Part shown: positions 20,566 to 30,213 of the stretch, piece by piece | Layout of the letters: each line of letters opens with the position of its first letter | How positions within the stretch are numbered: position 1 is the stretch's first letter | Origin: Diphasiastrum complanatum | Lineage: Eukaryota; Streptophyta; Lycopodiopsida; Lycopodiales; Lycopodiaceae | Direction of reading: 5' to 3' | Length of the DNA stretch: 64,000 nt | Assembly (NCBI GenBank): GCA_029204225.1 | Contig: CM055095.1 | Span: forward strand, 34,747,078 to 34,811,077 | Translations under genes and position numbers: made by a program | Notes under the pieces: model-generated | What the model was told of the DNA's origin: nothing | Databases searched by the model: none | What the model saw: only the letters and a program-made list of their open reading frames with translations

Positions 20566-21102
20566 TCAGACATCATGACCTGGTTCCATGCAATTAAAGC
20601 ACAAATTGTCGCTTCTGGCTTTCATAACCGTTTCTTGGTCCAAGGTAGATCTTTTCTTCGATTTACCAGAACCCGAAGACCCATCTTTTGCCTTATCTTT
20701 TGATTTCTTTTGAAAGAAAGGCTTCTTACCCGTCACGTCGGGCCAGACACCAGTCTCAGGCTTGCCCACTATACGAGTATCATCGTATATCCTGGCGAAG
20801 CGAACAGCATCCTCGAGGGTCAGAGGCTGGTTCAGGGGTGAACAAGGGTTGATTAACTGCGTCAACTCCTTCAAATCATGCTGATCTCGAGAGTGTTTCG
20901 ATTGCAAATCAACAATCTGTTGTTGTAGATTGTTTATTGAAAGCAACAAAGCTTCGGAATCCACGGTAGAGGTAAATGTCGTTACCTCATGAGCAGGAGA
21001 CATTTTCTTGCAAGCTGGAGGCCAGACACCCCCCCCTTCATCGCTGGTTTTTTCCCTCTTACCTGCGAACAGGCTTCCTTCGCTGTCCACCAGCGAAACC
21101 AA
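20566..21102 (-). pseudogene. Gypsy-2 gag remnant (capsid core deleted)
   Basis: The frame reads an N-terminal coiled region 'LLSINNLQQQIVDLQSKHSR', then jumps from 'LKELTQLIN' directly to the post-capsid 'LTLEDAVRFARIYDDTRIVG', so the capsid core present in Gypsy-1 ('ASSWWRKL...') is missing. A Lys/Ser-rich basic stretch and the first half of a zinc knuckle 'CFNCMEPGHDV' follow; the knuckle runs into a frameshift. It is inactive and could not form a particle by itself. Confidence 0.8.
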
Positions 21103-21344
21103 GACTCAGAAAACCATTCTGTCCGCCTCTGGACAGTCCACGTGGCAGTGCGCCAAGGACCCTGAAATCTGTTTTTTTTATATTAACTGCTGTTTTCCTT
21201 CAAAACTTAAAAAAAAACAGTAGAAGAAGGAAACCGAAAGGTGTGAAAAAATACACATTTCTCGACTAATTTGAATTCCGTCAAAAGATTCAAAACATAC
21301 AAGAAATTCACTTCGAATCAACGCACCTGCTTTCAGCATGCAGT
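21103..21344 (-). other. Gypsy-2 leader
   Basis: About 240 bp between the primer site and gag, AT-rich, without coding features. It is much shorter than the 1.5-kb leader of Gypsy-1. Confidence 0.5.
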
Positions 21345-21357
21345 GGCTCTGATACCA
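21345..21357 (-). other. Primer-binding site (tRNA-iMet) of Gypsy-2
   Basis: The minus strand reads TGGTATCAGAGCC just inside the 5' LTR. It is complementary to plant initiator tRNA-Met, as is usual for chromoviruses. Confidence 0.9.
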
Positions 21358-21806
21358 TATCTTATAACTCTACTTACTGCAAACCTCCAGGTGCCGGTTA
21401 ACCACAAGAGACCGAACGATTCACGTTTCACCCCGCCATAGGACCTAATCCGGGTCCACCCTCCGTGCCCTGGCCTGTGACCGCATCAAGCGGGATCCGA
21501 CCTCCATCCTAGACAGTGTCCCATACCACTGCCTAGGCTCTCAGCCATCTCCTGCCTCAAGCTAGCACTCATCCTGGCCGTGCACACACTCTCCATCCAC
21601 CTCCTCCTAGGTAGATAGAATGGATGGCAAATGAGTCCTCCCCCCCTTGTATACTTCCAAGGAAAGAGACTCCAAGCCATGTGCACACCTAGATCATGAC
21701 ACATGGCAACCATGTAGGTTCACGAGTTACCGGTCAAGTCTACAGGCCCAGTCATCGTCCAGTCTCAAGTTTGAGTTTGGGACCCAAGGGAGTTGGGTCC
21801 CTAACA
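21358..21806 (-). repeat. 5' LTR of Gypsy-2
   Basis: Matches 18435-18886 over its length and ends CCCTAACA at 21806 next to the ATGAG duplicate. The inner end reads TATCTTATAACTC instead of TGTTATAACTC, a small change next to the primer site. Confidence 0.9.
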
Positions 21807-22372
21807 ATGAGTCTATATGAGAGAGTGATAGGTTGTTTCCGTTCAGAGGAGGGCATATCTCAGCAGGTTTATAGCACCATTTGAGTAAGGCAGGGATGCT
21901 CGCTGTTCCCTGCATTGTTTGGACTTTATATCGATGAGTTGGAGCGAATGATCGTGCAAGACAAAGGTGAGGGATGTACTCTATGCAACTTACTCATCTC
22001 GATTCTGCTCTACGTCGTCGATGTTTTACTCATGTCACGTACCAGAGAGGGGTTATAGAGACATCTAGATGTATTATGCTCCTTTTGCTCACGTTGGGGA
22101 TTGTCAGTGAATATTGCGAAGACCAAAGTTATGGTCTTCAATACTTCTCATGCATTCATGCAACGTCAAGAGCTTCAATGGGATGGTCAGCGCCAAGAGC
22201 TTCTATGGGATGGTCTTACACATATTTGGAAGTCCTCATCACGAGCCCAATCTTTAGGCTGCTCTTGCTAGATTGGGTAAGGGACACGCATCTCTGGTCC
22301 AGCTTGAGAGGTTTTGCTTCAGGCGTTACATACGCGATGCTTCGACTAAGTGTCTCCTATTTGATACCATGG
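21807..22372 (+). pseudogene. LINE-B RT palm, catalytic motif lost
   Basis: It resumes at the ATGAG duplicate with 'SLYERVIGCF', then 'ALFGLYIDELERMI', and at 22011-22022 'YVVD' where LINE-A has YADD, so both the Ala and the first catalytic Asp are substituted. It continues 'LSVNIAKTKVMVFNTSHAFM' and degenerates after a local near-repeat of CAAGAGCTTC.ATGGGATGGT (22167 and 22194). Stops and frameshifts are frequent. It ends at 'LFDTM' with the CATGG duplicate (22368-22372) at the edge of Gypsy-3. Confidence 0.85.
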
Positions 22373-22808
22373 TGTTGTGTACCATAATGGTATGCCCTTC
22401 AGTGATGCCCTCGCAATGGGCATGACGCAGGTCTGGTGTTATCGACATGTTTGGGTGCCACGCATCACCATCCTAAGTGGTCACGTGTCGCCGGCAGGAC
22501 CGTGCTTGATGGGACCCACTATGCTATGGCATATGCCTATAAAGTGGTGGGGCTTCCCTTTTGCCATTCACTGAGTCTACCTGGGAGTTCGTGAATGGAG
22601 AGCCAGGATGTATCTCCAAGCCAGGAGATGTGTGCTACGGAGTGATGGCTAATGGTATGGGACGCCAATTAGCACAGGAGGCTTGACTAGGCATGAGTAT
22701 GTCGATAGCTCCAGTGCATGGGGGTGGTGGGCGGATACGATACATCGTCACTAGTATGGGGTGTGCGATAACCTTCAAGGCAGTCGGAGATCTTAGGGAG
22801 TTGTAACA
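22373..22808 (+). repeat. 5' LTR of Gypsy-3
   Basis: 436 bp from TGTTGTGTACC to GTTGTAACA. It matches 24337-24794 with a few indels. The tip forms a small palindrome TACCATAATGGTA. Confidence 0.9.
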
Positions 22809-22810
22809 TT

Positions 22811-22822
22811 TGGTATCAGAGC
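22811..22822 (+). other. Primer-binding site of Gypsy-3
   Basis: TGGTATCAGAGC two bases after the LTR end, complementary to tRNA-iMet. Confidence 0.85.
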
Positions 22823-23700
22823 AGCCGATTTCTTTTACGAAGTGCACACGTTCCCATTATTGCTTTTTGTGGTTTGGTAATTCCTTCATTTGGAATGTGG
22901 TTGTTTGATTTTTTAACCTTTGTTCAAGTATTTTCTTGGGTAAAGGTTGGCTTTTGGATACTTGGCTTGTTTTTTTAAACAGGCTATTCACAATGGTTTT
23001 TCTTTTTTTTTATTCAAACCTTAAGTTTCTGGTTTGTATAAGACAAAGCAAAAGTTTAGCTTAAAGTCTTTTCTTGGTCACTTTAAGATTAATGTATTTT
23101 TACTTTATTGACTTTTTTTGTTTTTGAGGCATCCTTTTAAACTTCTTGTTTAAATAATGGAATGCTTGGTTTTAAACCCCCCCTTCCAAAGTCCTTTGTT
23201 TAAAATAAAAATAAATTAATTAATTAAAAAAAGGGTGTTGGACCTGCGGGACAGTGAATCAGGCCCTCTGACAGTACGGACAGCACTAGCAATCCCGCAG
23301 TCTGGTAATCGGGGGGGGGGGGGATTTCCTTCCCCTTTGCATAAAAGAATTTTTTAGCCAACAGGCCCTGCGCGGCGGCCGCAGCACCTGTGGCTGTTCC
23401 TCTTTTTTTTTCATTATGAAGAGGGAGGAAGATTGTACTTTGTACTTCCCCCTCCTCAAATTTATGTGATGTGACTTGTTGGGAGAAGGGAAGAGTACAC
23501 TTCCCCACAGCCCCACAGAAACTTAAGCCATGAAGCAAAAATTTGGCTTAAAGTTTTGATAACTTAAAAGTTTAGTTCCTAACTTGAAAACTTGAAAACT
23601 CAAGTTAATAAAAGCTTAAATCTTATGCTTAAAAGATTGAATCCAAGTCAAACTTGGTGGCTGTCCTTTCTTGATCTTTCTTGATCGTACTTACTCCTCC
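22823..23700 (+). other. Gypsy-3 leader, non-coding
   Basis: T-rich sequence with repeated TTTAAAC/GTTTAA motifs, a run of 13 G at 23311-23323, and no protein homology. Minus-strand frames here (23224-23538) have no recognisable motif. Confidence 0.55.
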
Positions 23701-24323
23701 CTCTCTGTACCTTTTGAAGTCCATGGGCCCTCTTGTACGGATTCCAGCCTCATTCCCCTATCTCCGTTGAACTCAAAGGTCTCAAGGTACAAGCTGCAGA
23801 AAATGTTGCAGGTGGCTAGAGAAAGCATTAGATCTGCTCGGGATAGAGCCCAATTCTATGCTAACCGAAGTCGCTCTCCTCAAGAATTTTAAATCGGTAA
23901 TTAGGTGTATCTTAGAATCCCAAAAGACTCTAAGACACTTCGAACGGGGAAATGTCCGAAGTTATCTCCACGATTTAGCGATCCTTTCAAAGTTCTTAAC
24001 AAGATTAGTAGGGCTGCGTATTGACTAGAACTCCCTGTTGGAACTAAGGTCCATCCTGTATTCCATGTTAGTCGTTTAAAGGAACGACTTGGTGGAAAGG
24101 ATAACCTGATTCCCTCAGATGATCTAGTGTTATTGGAGGATTTGACTGCTTTTGCACCCCATGAACCGAAAAGGATCATGGATACCCGACCTCATCAGCT
24201 CAAAAATCGTTTGATTTCTGAACATCTGATTTGTTGGAAAGGTAAGTCAGATGATGAGGTCACCTAGGAGAGGGAAGATGATTTGAGACTTAGATTCCCT
24301 GGTTTTCTCCCATGGAAGTTTTT
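23701..24323 (+). pseudogene. Gypsy-3 integrase C-terminus and chromodomain, decayed
   Basis: Translation in shifting frames gives 'MLQVARESIRSARDRAQFYA', 'VYLRIPKDSKTLRTGKCPKL', 'SPRFSDPFKVLNKISRAAY', '[20 protein letters not shown]', and a chromodomain 'RIMDTRPHQLKNRLISEHLI' followed by 'CWKGKSDDEVT' and 'LRLRFPGFLPW'. Stops interrupt it at least three times (after 'QEF', before the GPF loop, and in the chromodomain where the Trp codon is TAG). It resembles Gypsy-2 more than Gypsy-1 ('SRLKERLGGKD'). Confidence 0.8.
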
Positions 24324-24336
24324 ATGGGGGAGGGAA
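24324..24336 (+). other. Polypurine tract of Gypsy-3
   Basis: ATGGGGGAGGGAA immediately before TGTTATGTACC, the 3' LTR start. Confidence 0.85.
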
Positions 24337-24794
24337 TGTTATGTACCATAACGGCACGCCCTTCAGTGACGGCCTCGCAAGGGGCATGACGCAGGTCTGC
24401 CGTTATCGACATGTTTGGGTGCCACGCGTCACCATCCTAGGTGGTCACGTGTCACTGGCAGGACCGTGCTTGATGGGACCCACTATGCTATGCCTATATA
24501 GTATATAGTGGTGGGGCTTCCCTTTTGCCATTCACTGAGTCTACCCGGGAGTTGGTGGATGGAGAGCACATGCATTAGCCAGGATGTATCTCCAGGCCAG
24601 GAGATGTGTAGTAGGGAGAGCCGAGGGACGCCAGTTATCACAAGAGGCTTGACTAAGCATGAGTATGTCGATAGCTCCAGTGCATGGGGGTGGGTCGGTT
24701 GTGACCCTATGGATCGGCGGATACGGTGCGTCGTCACTGGTATGGGGTGTGCGATAACCTTCAAGGCAGCCGGAGATCTTAGGGAGTTGTAACA
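24337..24794 (+). repeat. 3' LTR of Gypsy-3
   Basis: 458 bp from TGTTATGTACCATAACGG to GTTGTAACA, ended by the CATGG duplicate. It contains small insertions relative to the 5' copy, for example a CATGCATTAGC segment near 24567. Confidence 0.9.
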
Positions 24795-25777
24795 CATGGT
24801 CACACCGACAGCTATGTATGCAGCAGAGACTTGGTGTACAGGTTTCACTTCCTCAGAGTGGACTAATATATCTCGTCTGCAAATTACTATGCTTTCACGT
24901 ATGATTCGAGCGAAACCCTCTGTTCCTCATCAAATTATACTTGCAGAGTTTGCAGTTCCTCCACTACAGGTTGAGGCTATTTTTCGGATCGTTATTTTTC
25001 TACAGAGATTGACGCAGGATAGCAAAGAGTCTAGATTTCTTATGCAGCTCTTACCTCTTCGCGATTTCTCCACAGCCAAGGATCTCATTTCTCATGGTAT
25101 TCTCAGGCTGGTCGGCTATTGGACTCCATTGATATTTCTTTATCATCACTTCCGGAGGGCAGACGTCACTATATTAGACAGTTTATTTATAGATCCTATA
25201 TCCATAGGGTTTGGGATGGACAGCTTGGGGTGAAACCCCTTTACTACAGATCCATCTGTATGGAGATAGACTGTACAAGTTGTCCTTTTCACCCTAGATG
25301 CCTGGATGGGGTTTGGTCACAGCTTGGGGTGAAACCCCTTACTACAAATCCATCTATATGGAGATAGACTGTACAAGTTGTCCTTTTCACCCTAGATACC
25401 TGGATGGGGTTTGGTCACATGGATCGAGATTTGTTATGGGACAGTTCAGGGTCTCATCACATCAGCTACATATTGAGACCGGCCGCTTTCAGGGCACACC
25501 AACGGAGTCCCACCTATGTCAACTTTGCTCACTTGGAGAGATTGAGGATGAGGATCATTTCATTTTTAGATGTCCTGTCTATTACGAGATTAGAGGACGA
25601 TACTATCGTTTATATCAGGATTCCCCCAGGTCACTTCAGGCTTTGATCACATACGAGGATCCTCGCTATATAGCATTGATGATACGAGAGATGATGATTT
25701 TGAGACAGGCCTTATCCAGTGACCAGATCAGTATGGATATCCAAACTACTATCACAGATTTCTTTTCTAGACACTGA
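24795..25777 (+). pseudogene. LINE-B C-terminal domain with internal tandem duplication
   Basis: It begins at the second CATGG with 'VTPTAMYAAETWC', the same thumb/connection sequence as LINE-A, then 'RMIRAKPSVPHQIILAEF'. A 98-99-bp tandem duplication (25221-25417) repeats a short Cys motif 'CTSCPFHPRC'. The last part reads 'CQLCSLGEIEDEDHFIFRCP', a C-x2-C...H-x4-C arrangement like the zinc-binding tail (zf-RVT type) of plant LINE RT proteins. It ends at 'ITDFFSRH' and a stop at 25775-25777. Nucleic-acid binding is the accepted role of that tail; here it is in a dead copy. Confidence 0.8.
25221..25417 (+). repeat. 98-99-bp tandem duplication in LINE-B
   Basis: Two near-identical head-to-tail units both begin CAGCTTGGGGTGAAACCCCT, at 25221 and 25320. 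The first is 99 bp (33 codons), the second 98 bp because a CCCTTT run has lost one T. The duplication doubles a Cys-rich motif, and the lost base shifts the frame. Confidence 0.9.
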
Positions 25778-26268
25778 AAGAGACCTACAGAGGATACAGA
25801 TGCCAAATCGAAGGACGAGACAGATATATCGATCAGAGACAAACATCGAGATAGACGTCAATGCATCAGACCAAGTCATATTTCCAGCAGAAACATAGTA
25901 CCCACATACTGAAACATGGTACGAGACATTTTACCCACATGTCCTCGCAACGGTCACATCACTCATCACACTCAAAGCATTCCATGAGTTTGATTATGTC
26001 CTACTTTACAGCTCTAGTCAAAGTCCTGAGGCTGGACTTGGTTTCATGATATTCGAGCTCCTTTTTTATTTTTTTAGTACAGAGATATGTATCAGACGTA
26101 GTTTTGTTGCTCTCTTTTTACTTACTATGTTATTTTTACAGAGACATCTTTTATACGCTCCCAATGTATCACACAGTCTTGAGATGTACATGTTTGGTCT
26201 TTTGTACCCTCGGGTACCTACAAGACATTAATAAAGCTTTCTTTCTTTCTTTCTCTCTCTCACTAACC
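25778..26268 (+). other. LINE-B 3' untranslated region and tail
   Basis: Non-coding sequence after the LINE stop. It contains AATAAA at about 26229 followed by (CTTT)n and (CT)n to about 26268. Whether the pyrimidine-rich run is the LINE tail or a microsatellite at the junction with LINE-C cannot be told by eye. Confidence 0.5.
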
Positions 26269-27060
26269 AAGCAATGGGTTCCCTTTGTCCTAGTGCACGA
26301 ATGTTATCCATCCTATCCATAGAGGAGGTGATCCCATGAGACCAGACAATTATAGTAATATCATGATTGGACACATTATGGCTAATGTTATGAGCAATGA
26401 AGCCGAGTCCAAGCGGACAGGCTAGTTTCAGGGCCAACTATTGTACATCAGACCAGATTTTCACATTGAGATTTGTCATTGAGGAGGCTAGATCCAAGCG
26501 TCAGAAGGTTTATTGCTACATTATAGACTTCAAGAAGGCCTTTGATTATGTTTTGAGACACTTACTTATCCAGAAATTTTCGCAACACACCCACCACACT
26601 ACGATCGCTCATAGCATATGAGGACTCCTGTTGTGTTGCACTTATGATACGAAAGATGTTCCTACTGCGACGAAATCTATGCCAGACAACTCAGCAGAGT
26701 CATCTTAGTTCTCAGCCTCCCATTACCTCTTTCTTCTCTAGGAGAAGACCACGACGGGACCCAGAGTCTAATGATGATGAGGACGTACCTATTCATAGAG
26801 ATCAAAGACAACGCACCACTCATAGTCATGTTGCAATTCAAGTTATCTGTCCTATCATGAGGAGACACACGTCTCATCCTCCTAGACGACGTCAGCGGCT
26901 ACTAGAGTTACCTCATGTTGCTACTCGTATCACAACCTTCTATAGCATCAGCAAGACATGATGATAGTGCTATATCTCGCTTTTGACATTAAGTAGTACT
27001 TATGCTCCTACATATCTCATCTCATTTACTTCAGTTCATAGTATTTAGATATGTAGTTAC
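26269..27060 (+). mobile_element. LINE-C, internally deleted LINE remnant
   Basis: A second plus-strand LINE piece directly after LINE-B. It opens with degraded 'NQA.G' (RT N-terminus), then 'TLRFVIEEARSKRQKVYCYI' and 'DFKKAFDYVLRHLLIQKF' (block A). At about 26580 it jumps to the C-terminal end: 'EDSCCVALMIRKMFLLRRNL', parallel to 'EDPRYIALMIREMMILRQAL' of LINE-B, and 'PPITSFFSRRRPRRDPESND' (26644-26961). The RT catalytic region, thumb and Cys tail are absent. A short (GA)n at 27071-27093 follows. Confidence 0.78.
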
Positions 27061-27724
27061 TCAGCTACTAGAGAGAGAGAGAGAGAGAGAGAGCTCTATT
27101 AATGTCTTTTAGGTACCAAGAGGTACATAAAACCAATGTGAATACATCTTAAATATGATATCCGGAAAAGAACATACAAGAAACTTAAAAAGATTTCCAT
27201 AACCCTAATTTCAAGCTGTTTTTTCCAACCTAACACATACATGAAAAATAACACCCGAAAAGAAATTCAAAAAAAAGGCACAACGCTCCGATCGTGAACG
27301 TTGCAGATTTCCAAAACGTGAACACAACGCTATCGCTGCGCATCTATGGTACTAGATAGTTGTGTTTATTTTCATCTAGACTCAATACCCACCCACGTGC
27401 TCGGCAACACACCTGCACAACTAGCACATGCTCCTGTCATACAAGTACAACAACCCCCCAAGCCGGGATCAATTCTTTCATACATTATATCCCTCGACAG
27501 GACCTTTGAATAGATGAAACGGTACTTTACTATGCTTTTTGCCATATCTCAAGAGTAGGCCTTTGCTAACATTATACATGGTCTCTTTTAGTTCTAGTAC
27601 CAATTAAGTAGAACTAGCACTCCTGATGTAGATGATTTCTAATGTACTGTACTGCCCTAGCATATAGGGCATTTATTATGTTTGCAGAGAGGTGTTGTAC
27701 TCCCACATCAGGCTATTACTACTA
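27061..27724. other. Unassigned sequence with short (GA)n
   Basis: A (GA)n run at 27071-27093, then about 600 bp without coding frames or element ends. Nothing else is recognised. Confidence 0.4.

Positions 27725-27812
<88 letters not shown>
27725..27812. repeat. (CT)n microsatellite, ~88 bp
   Basis: A CT run with one TTT interruption near its start. Ser-Leu frames across it are spurious. Confidence 0.93.
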
Positions 27813-27817
<5 letters not shown>

Positions 27818-27928
27818 TCATTTTCCTGGATCACTCACTTCTTGATTCCTAGTGTCCCCGTTTCAAAACAAAAAAAAATCTCTGTCTTTTCCAGCCTCTG
27901 GAAAATTCTTGCTTCGACAGGAACCAGT

Positions 27929-28425
27929 TCACCACTTCAATTTACCAAGAAGCCAAATGATGAAACAATAGCTTCTACAGGCAATGCACAGACTCCAAAG
28001 AAAACATAAGAATGACTGATATAAACTGCGTATAGGAAACGGACAGAGGTTCAAGAAATGACCATCTATATAAATGCCAATCAACCGACTACAAATAGAA
28101 ATAGCAGTGCCTGCAAATGTCAGAACAGAATTATACAGAGATGAAAAGGGAAATAGGAAGAAGTCAGGCAGAGCAAACACATCATCATCATAATATAGAA
28201 CATGAAAGATGGATAAATCGCTAGACCTATAAACGATCGTCCGGTTTGAGCGATCCTATCTGTGGCAACAGCAGCAGCGCCTTCAAAGCAGCTGGAAAAT
28301 AGAATGAGTGAGTGTAGCACAAACCTGGCAGTGGGAGTGGGAGTGGGAGTGGGAGTGGGAGGTGATCTTCCAAAAGGATTCCGATCCTCGGATCTGTTCG
28401 CCAGCTTCTCTGCATCCTCCGCCAT
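27929..28425 (-). CDS. Possible small two-exon host gene, function unknown
   Basis: A candidate gene read on the minus strand. ATG at 28425; exon 1 28425-28227 (199 bp); intron 28226-28111 (116 bp, GT...TTTGCAG); exon 2 28110-27929, giving 126 residues and a TGA. The N-terminus 'MAEDAEKLANRSEDRNPFGR' is followed by Pro-Thr dipeptides from a (TCCCAC)n hexamer repeat, then 'CFEGAAAVATDRIAQTGRSF' and a hydrophobic C-terminal part that could be membrane-associated. Upstream there is a CT/GA-rich stretch and telo-box-like ACCCTAA motifs, as in many plant promoters. I do not recognise the family. The hydrophobic exon 2 may instead be untranslated sequence. Confidence is limited because only codon pattern, splice signals and promoter context support it. 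Confidence 0.4.
28323..28363. repeat. (GTGGGA)n hexamer repeat
   Basis: About five to six copies of GTGGGA on the plus strand (TCCCAC on the minus strand), giving alternating Pro-Thr in the candidate small gene. Confidence 0.85.
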
Positions 28426-28513
28426 GCTCGCTCGCTCGCTCGATCGATCGATCCAAATACTTCTCAACTTCCCCCTCCCTCTCTCTCTCTCTCTCCATGC
28501 CAACTAAAAATCA

Positions 28514-28536
28514 ACCCTAAAATACCCTAACCCTAA
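28514..28536 (-). promoter_or_regulatory. Telo-box-like cluster upstream of the candidate small gene
   Basis: ACCCTAA at 28514 and 28524 and CCCTAA at 28531 on the plus strand. Such telo-box motifs (AAACCCTAA type) are common near transcription starts of plant housekeeping genes. They are about 90-110 bp upstream of the putative ATG. Confidence 0.4.
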
Positions 28537-28539
28537 CTT

Positions 28540-29439
28540 CGAGGCAAACTCGTATGGAATTGGGCCTACGTTCCATGGCCCTAATGAGAGGTTATTCAAC
28601 ATATAAAATATTATGTTTACCACATGTACATTGTACACAAAGGCCTTGCATAAACATCTTCATGGCAATTATGTTAAAAATGTATCAAAATACAAATTTC
28701 TTGAAAGGAAAATTTTATGGACTAAGATTTGATACAAAGTGGACAACCATTATAGCATAGTCACTAATGGCAGAGTAAAACTTGAGATGAAAATTTTCAT
28801 GACATTTTTATCATAATCCATGATAGCAAAGTGAAACGGAGATGAAAAGAAAATTTCTGTTACATTTTGATTCACATACGAGGCACTTTTAGCATAGAAA
28901 TAATAACAATAGTGCTTAATTGAAAAAGGTCTACTGCAATCTTGAACCAAACATATCCCATTGAGTTGAGAGAGGTGAGCAAGAAGACGAGAAATACTTA
29001 GAGTTATTTGTTGGAGTTCTTTGGGACATGCAACCTCCACATCTCATGCTCGTGTCATGCATGATTGTGAGAGGGAATATATAAACCAAGAGCATGCAAG
29101 TTCGACGTTGGATAGTTGTGTTAGACTATGAAGTTGAGATACATGCATACTTGTGATTATTTACTTAGACTTTAAAGTTAATACACTTATCATCTAACAA
29201 AAATAACATTCCTTATAACATTGACTTTTTTACAAACTTCAATGACCAAACTCAACACATAGTCTTGCTTTGTAATGCCAAGGCCAATAAGAAATTTATA
29301 AATTAATAGCCTATTTTGCATGCAAAATGGACATTATTTATAGACATTCCTATATGAGAGAGTATTTCTCATCTCAACTCCGTGGATGAGGGTGGGGCCC
29401 CACCTACACCCTCCTTCGAGTTGAGGAATAAGCTTTTTC
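28540..29439. other. Unassigned intergenic sequence
   Basis: No recognisable gene or LTR. It contains a loose direct repeat around 28772-28870 (units like GA.ATGAAAATTTTCATGACATTTT). A 96-codon minus-strand frame at 29040-28750 has no motif I can identify. Confidence 0.35.
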
Positions 29440-30212
29440 TCAATATGCACTAAATATGGAAGATTCGACAATGACACTTCAAAAAGCGATAGATGGAGTC
29501 AAAGAGGAAGTAGAAGCACGCGAACACTATGATGACAATGGTAATTCTGAAAAAGCTCTTTTCACTCGGAAGAATAAATCTTCAAAGAAGTTTAAGTCTT
29601 AAGAATAATGAAAATCGTTCAGACGAATCAAAGACAAATGATCGACAATCTGAAAAGCAGTAGAAAAATTTTGGTGAAAAAAAGATTTGCAACAGATGCA
29701 GAAAATCAGGTCATATAGAGAAGACAGCACCCCAGATGTTGGTTGAATCCAAAGATTGAATGCATTCATTGTCATAAACGGGGTCATGCAGTAGTAGACT
29801 GTTATCAGAATCCCATAAACAAAAAGGAGCAGAATCGAAGCGAACCTTCAGATTCTAATTTCATCGAAGACAAACCAGAATGTTCCAGAGCAGCGGAAGA
29901 GAGAACAACAAGAAACTCATCAGCATGTGTTTCTGAAGATTTATGTTGTTCATCAAATTCGCATATTCGAGAAGTAGTTCATGATTCGGGAGCCACCTCA
30001 CATTTTGTTTCCTTGAAACAAATTTTGTCCGAGTATAAGAAGACGATTTATTCAAGATTTATTACACTTGGAGATGGTTTTAAACATATAGTTGATGGAA
30101 CTGGTGTATTATGGCTAGACACGAATCAAGGTGAAAAAAAACTGGAGGAAGTTCTCTATGTTTCTACTCTTGATAAGGATATTCTATCCGTAGCTAAGAT
30201 AGTTGACACATG
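29440..30212 (+). pseudogene. Copia-D gag tail and protease
   Basis: Degenerate frames around 29440-29740 include a first knuckle-like 'CRKSGHIEK'. A clean frame from 29743 opens with the second knuckle 'CIHCHKRGHAVVDC' (all CCHC ligands), then an acidic linker and the protease 'VVHDSGATSHFVSL' with D-S-G intact. It proceeds through 'LEEVLYVSTLDKDILSVAKI' to a TGA at 30211. Two tandem knuckles distinguish it from Copia-G, which has one. Confidence 0.83.
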
Positions 30213-30213
30213 A

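Larger units (their letters stand above)
18435..21806 (-). mobile_element. Gypsy-2, chromodomain LTR retrotransposon lacking RT/RNase H
   Basis: A minus-strand element with LTRs at 21358-21806 (5') and 18435-18886 (3') and the duplication ATGAG on both sides (18430-18434 and 21807-21811). The interior has an iMet primer site, partial gag, protease, the integrase core and a chromodomain. RT and RNase H are absent: the integrase sequence at about 20030 is followed by the protease region at 20093. It lies in LINE-B, 53 bp from Gypsy-1, in the opposite orientation. Confidence 0.93.
22373..24794 (+). mobile_element. Gypsy-3, short chromovirus derivative (LTRs plus integrase tail)
   Basis: A plus-strand LTR element with LTRs at 22373-22808 and 24337-24794 and the duplication CATGG on both sides (22368-22372 and 24795-24799). 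The interior is only 1,528 bp: primer site, a non-coding leader and a decayed integrase C-terminus with chromodomain. Gag, protease, RT, RNase H and the integrase core are all missing. It interrupts the RT thumb of LINE-B between 'LFDTM' and 'VTPTAMYA'. Confidence 0.92.
11656..26268 (+). mobile_element. LINE-B, one LINE copy split by three LTR elements
   Basis: Four plus-strand pieces form one LINE: 11656-12106, 18382-18434, 21807-22372 and 24795-26268. They follow one another in the expected protein order: RT N-terminus, palm block A; RT linker; block B/C and thumb; then the C-terminal domain and 3' UTR. The gaps are filled by Gypsy-1, Gypsy-2 and Gypsy-3, each flanked by a 5-bp duplication. 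When each element and one duplicate are left out, the LINE codons join in frame at two of the junctions examined (CAGAG, ATGAG) and join cleanly at CATGG. The 5' end is truncated at the (CT)n. The copy itself carries many stops. Confidence 0.9.

Noticed and set aside
25861-26322. Short plus-strand frames after the LINE-B stop
   Set aside because: They fall in the LINE 3' untranslated region, have no motif, and are interrupted by the pyrimidine-rich tail.
28227-28425. A 33-bp intron removing GTTTGTG...TTTTCCAG inside exon 1 of the candidate small gene
   Set aside because: It is far shorter than plant introns can be, and the frame reads through without it.
28262-28507. Plus-strand 81-codon frame with Val-Gly repeats over the 28.3-kb locus
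   Set aside because: It is the complement of the Pro-Thr hexamer tract; the minus strand has the better start, splice sites and promoter motifs.
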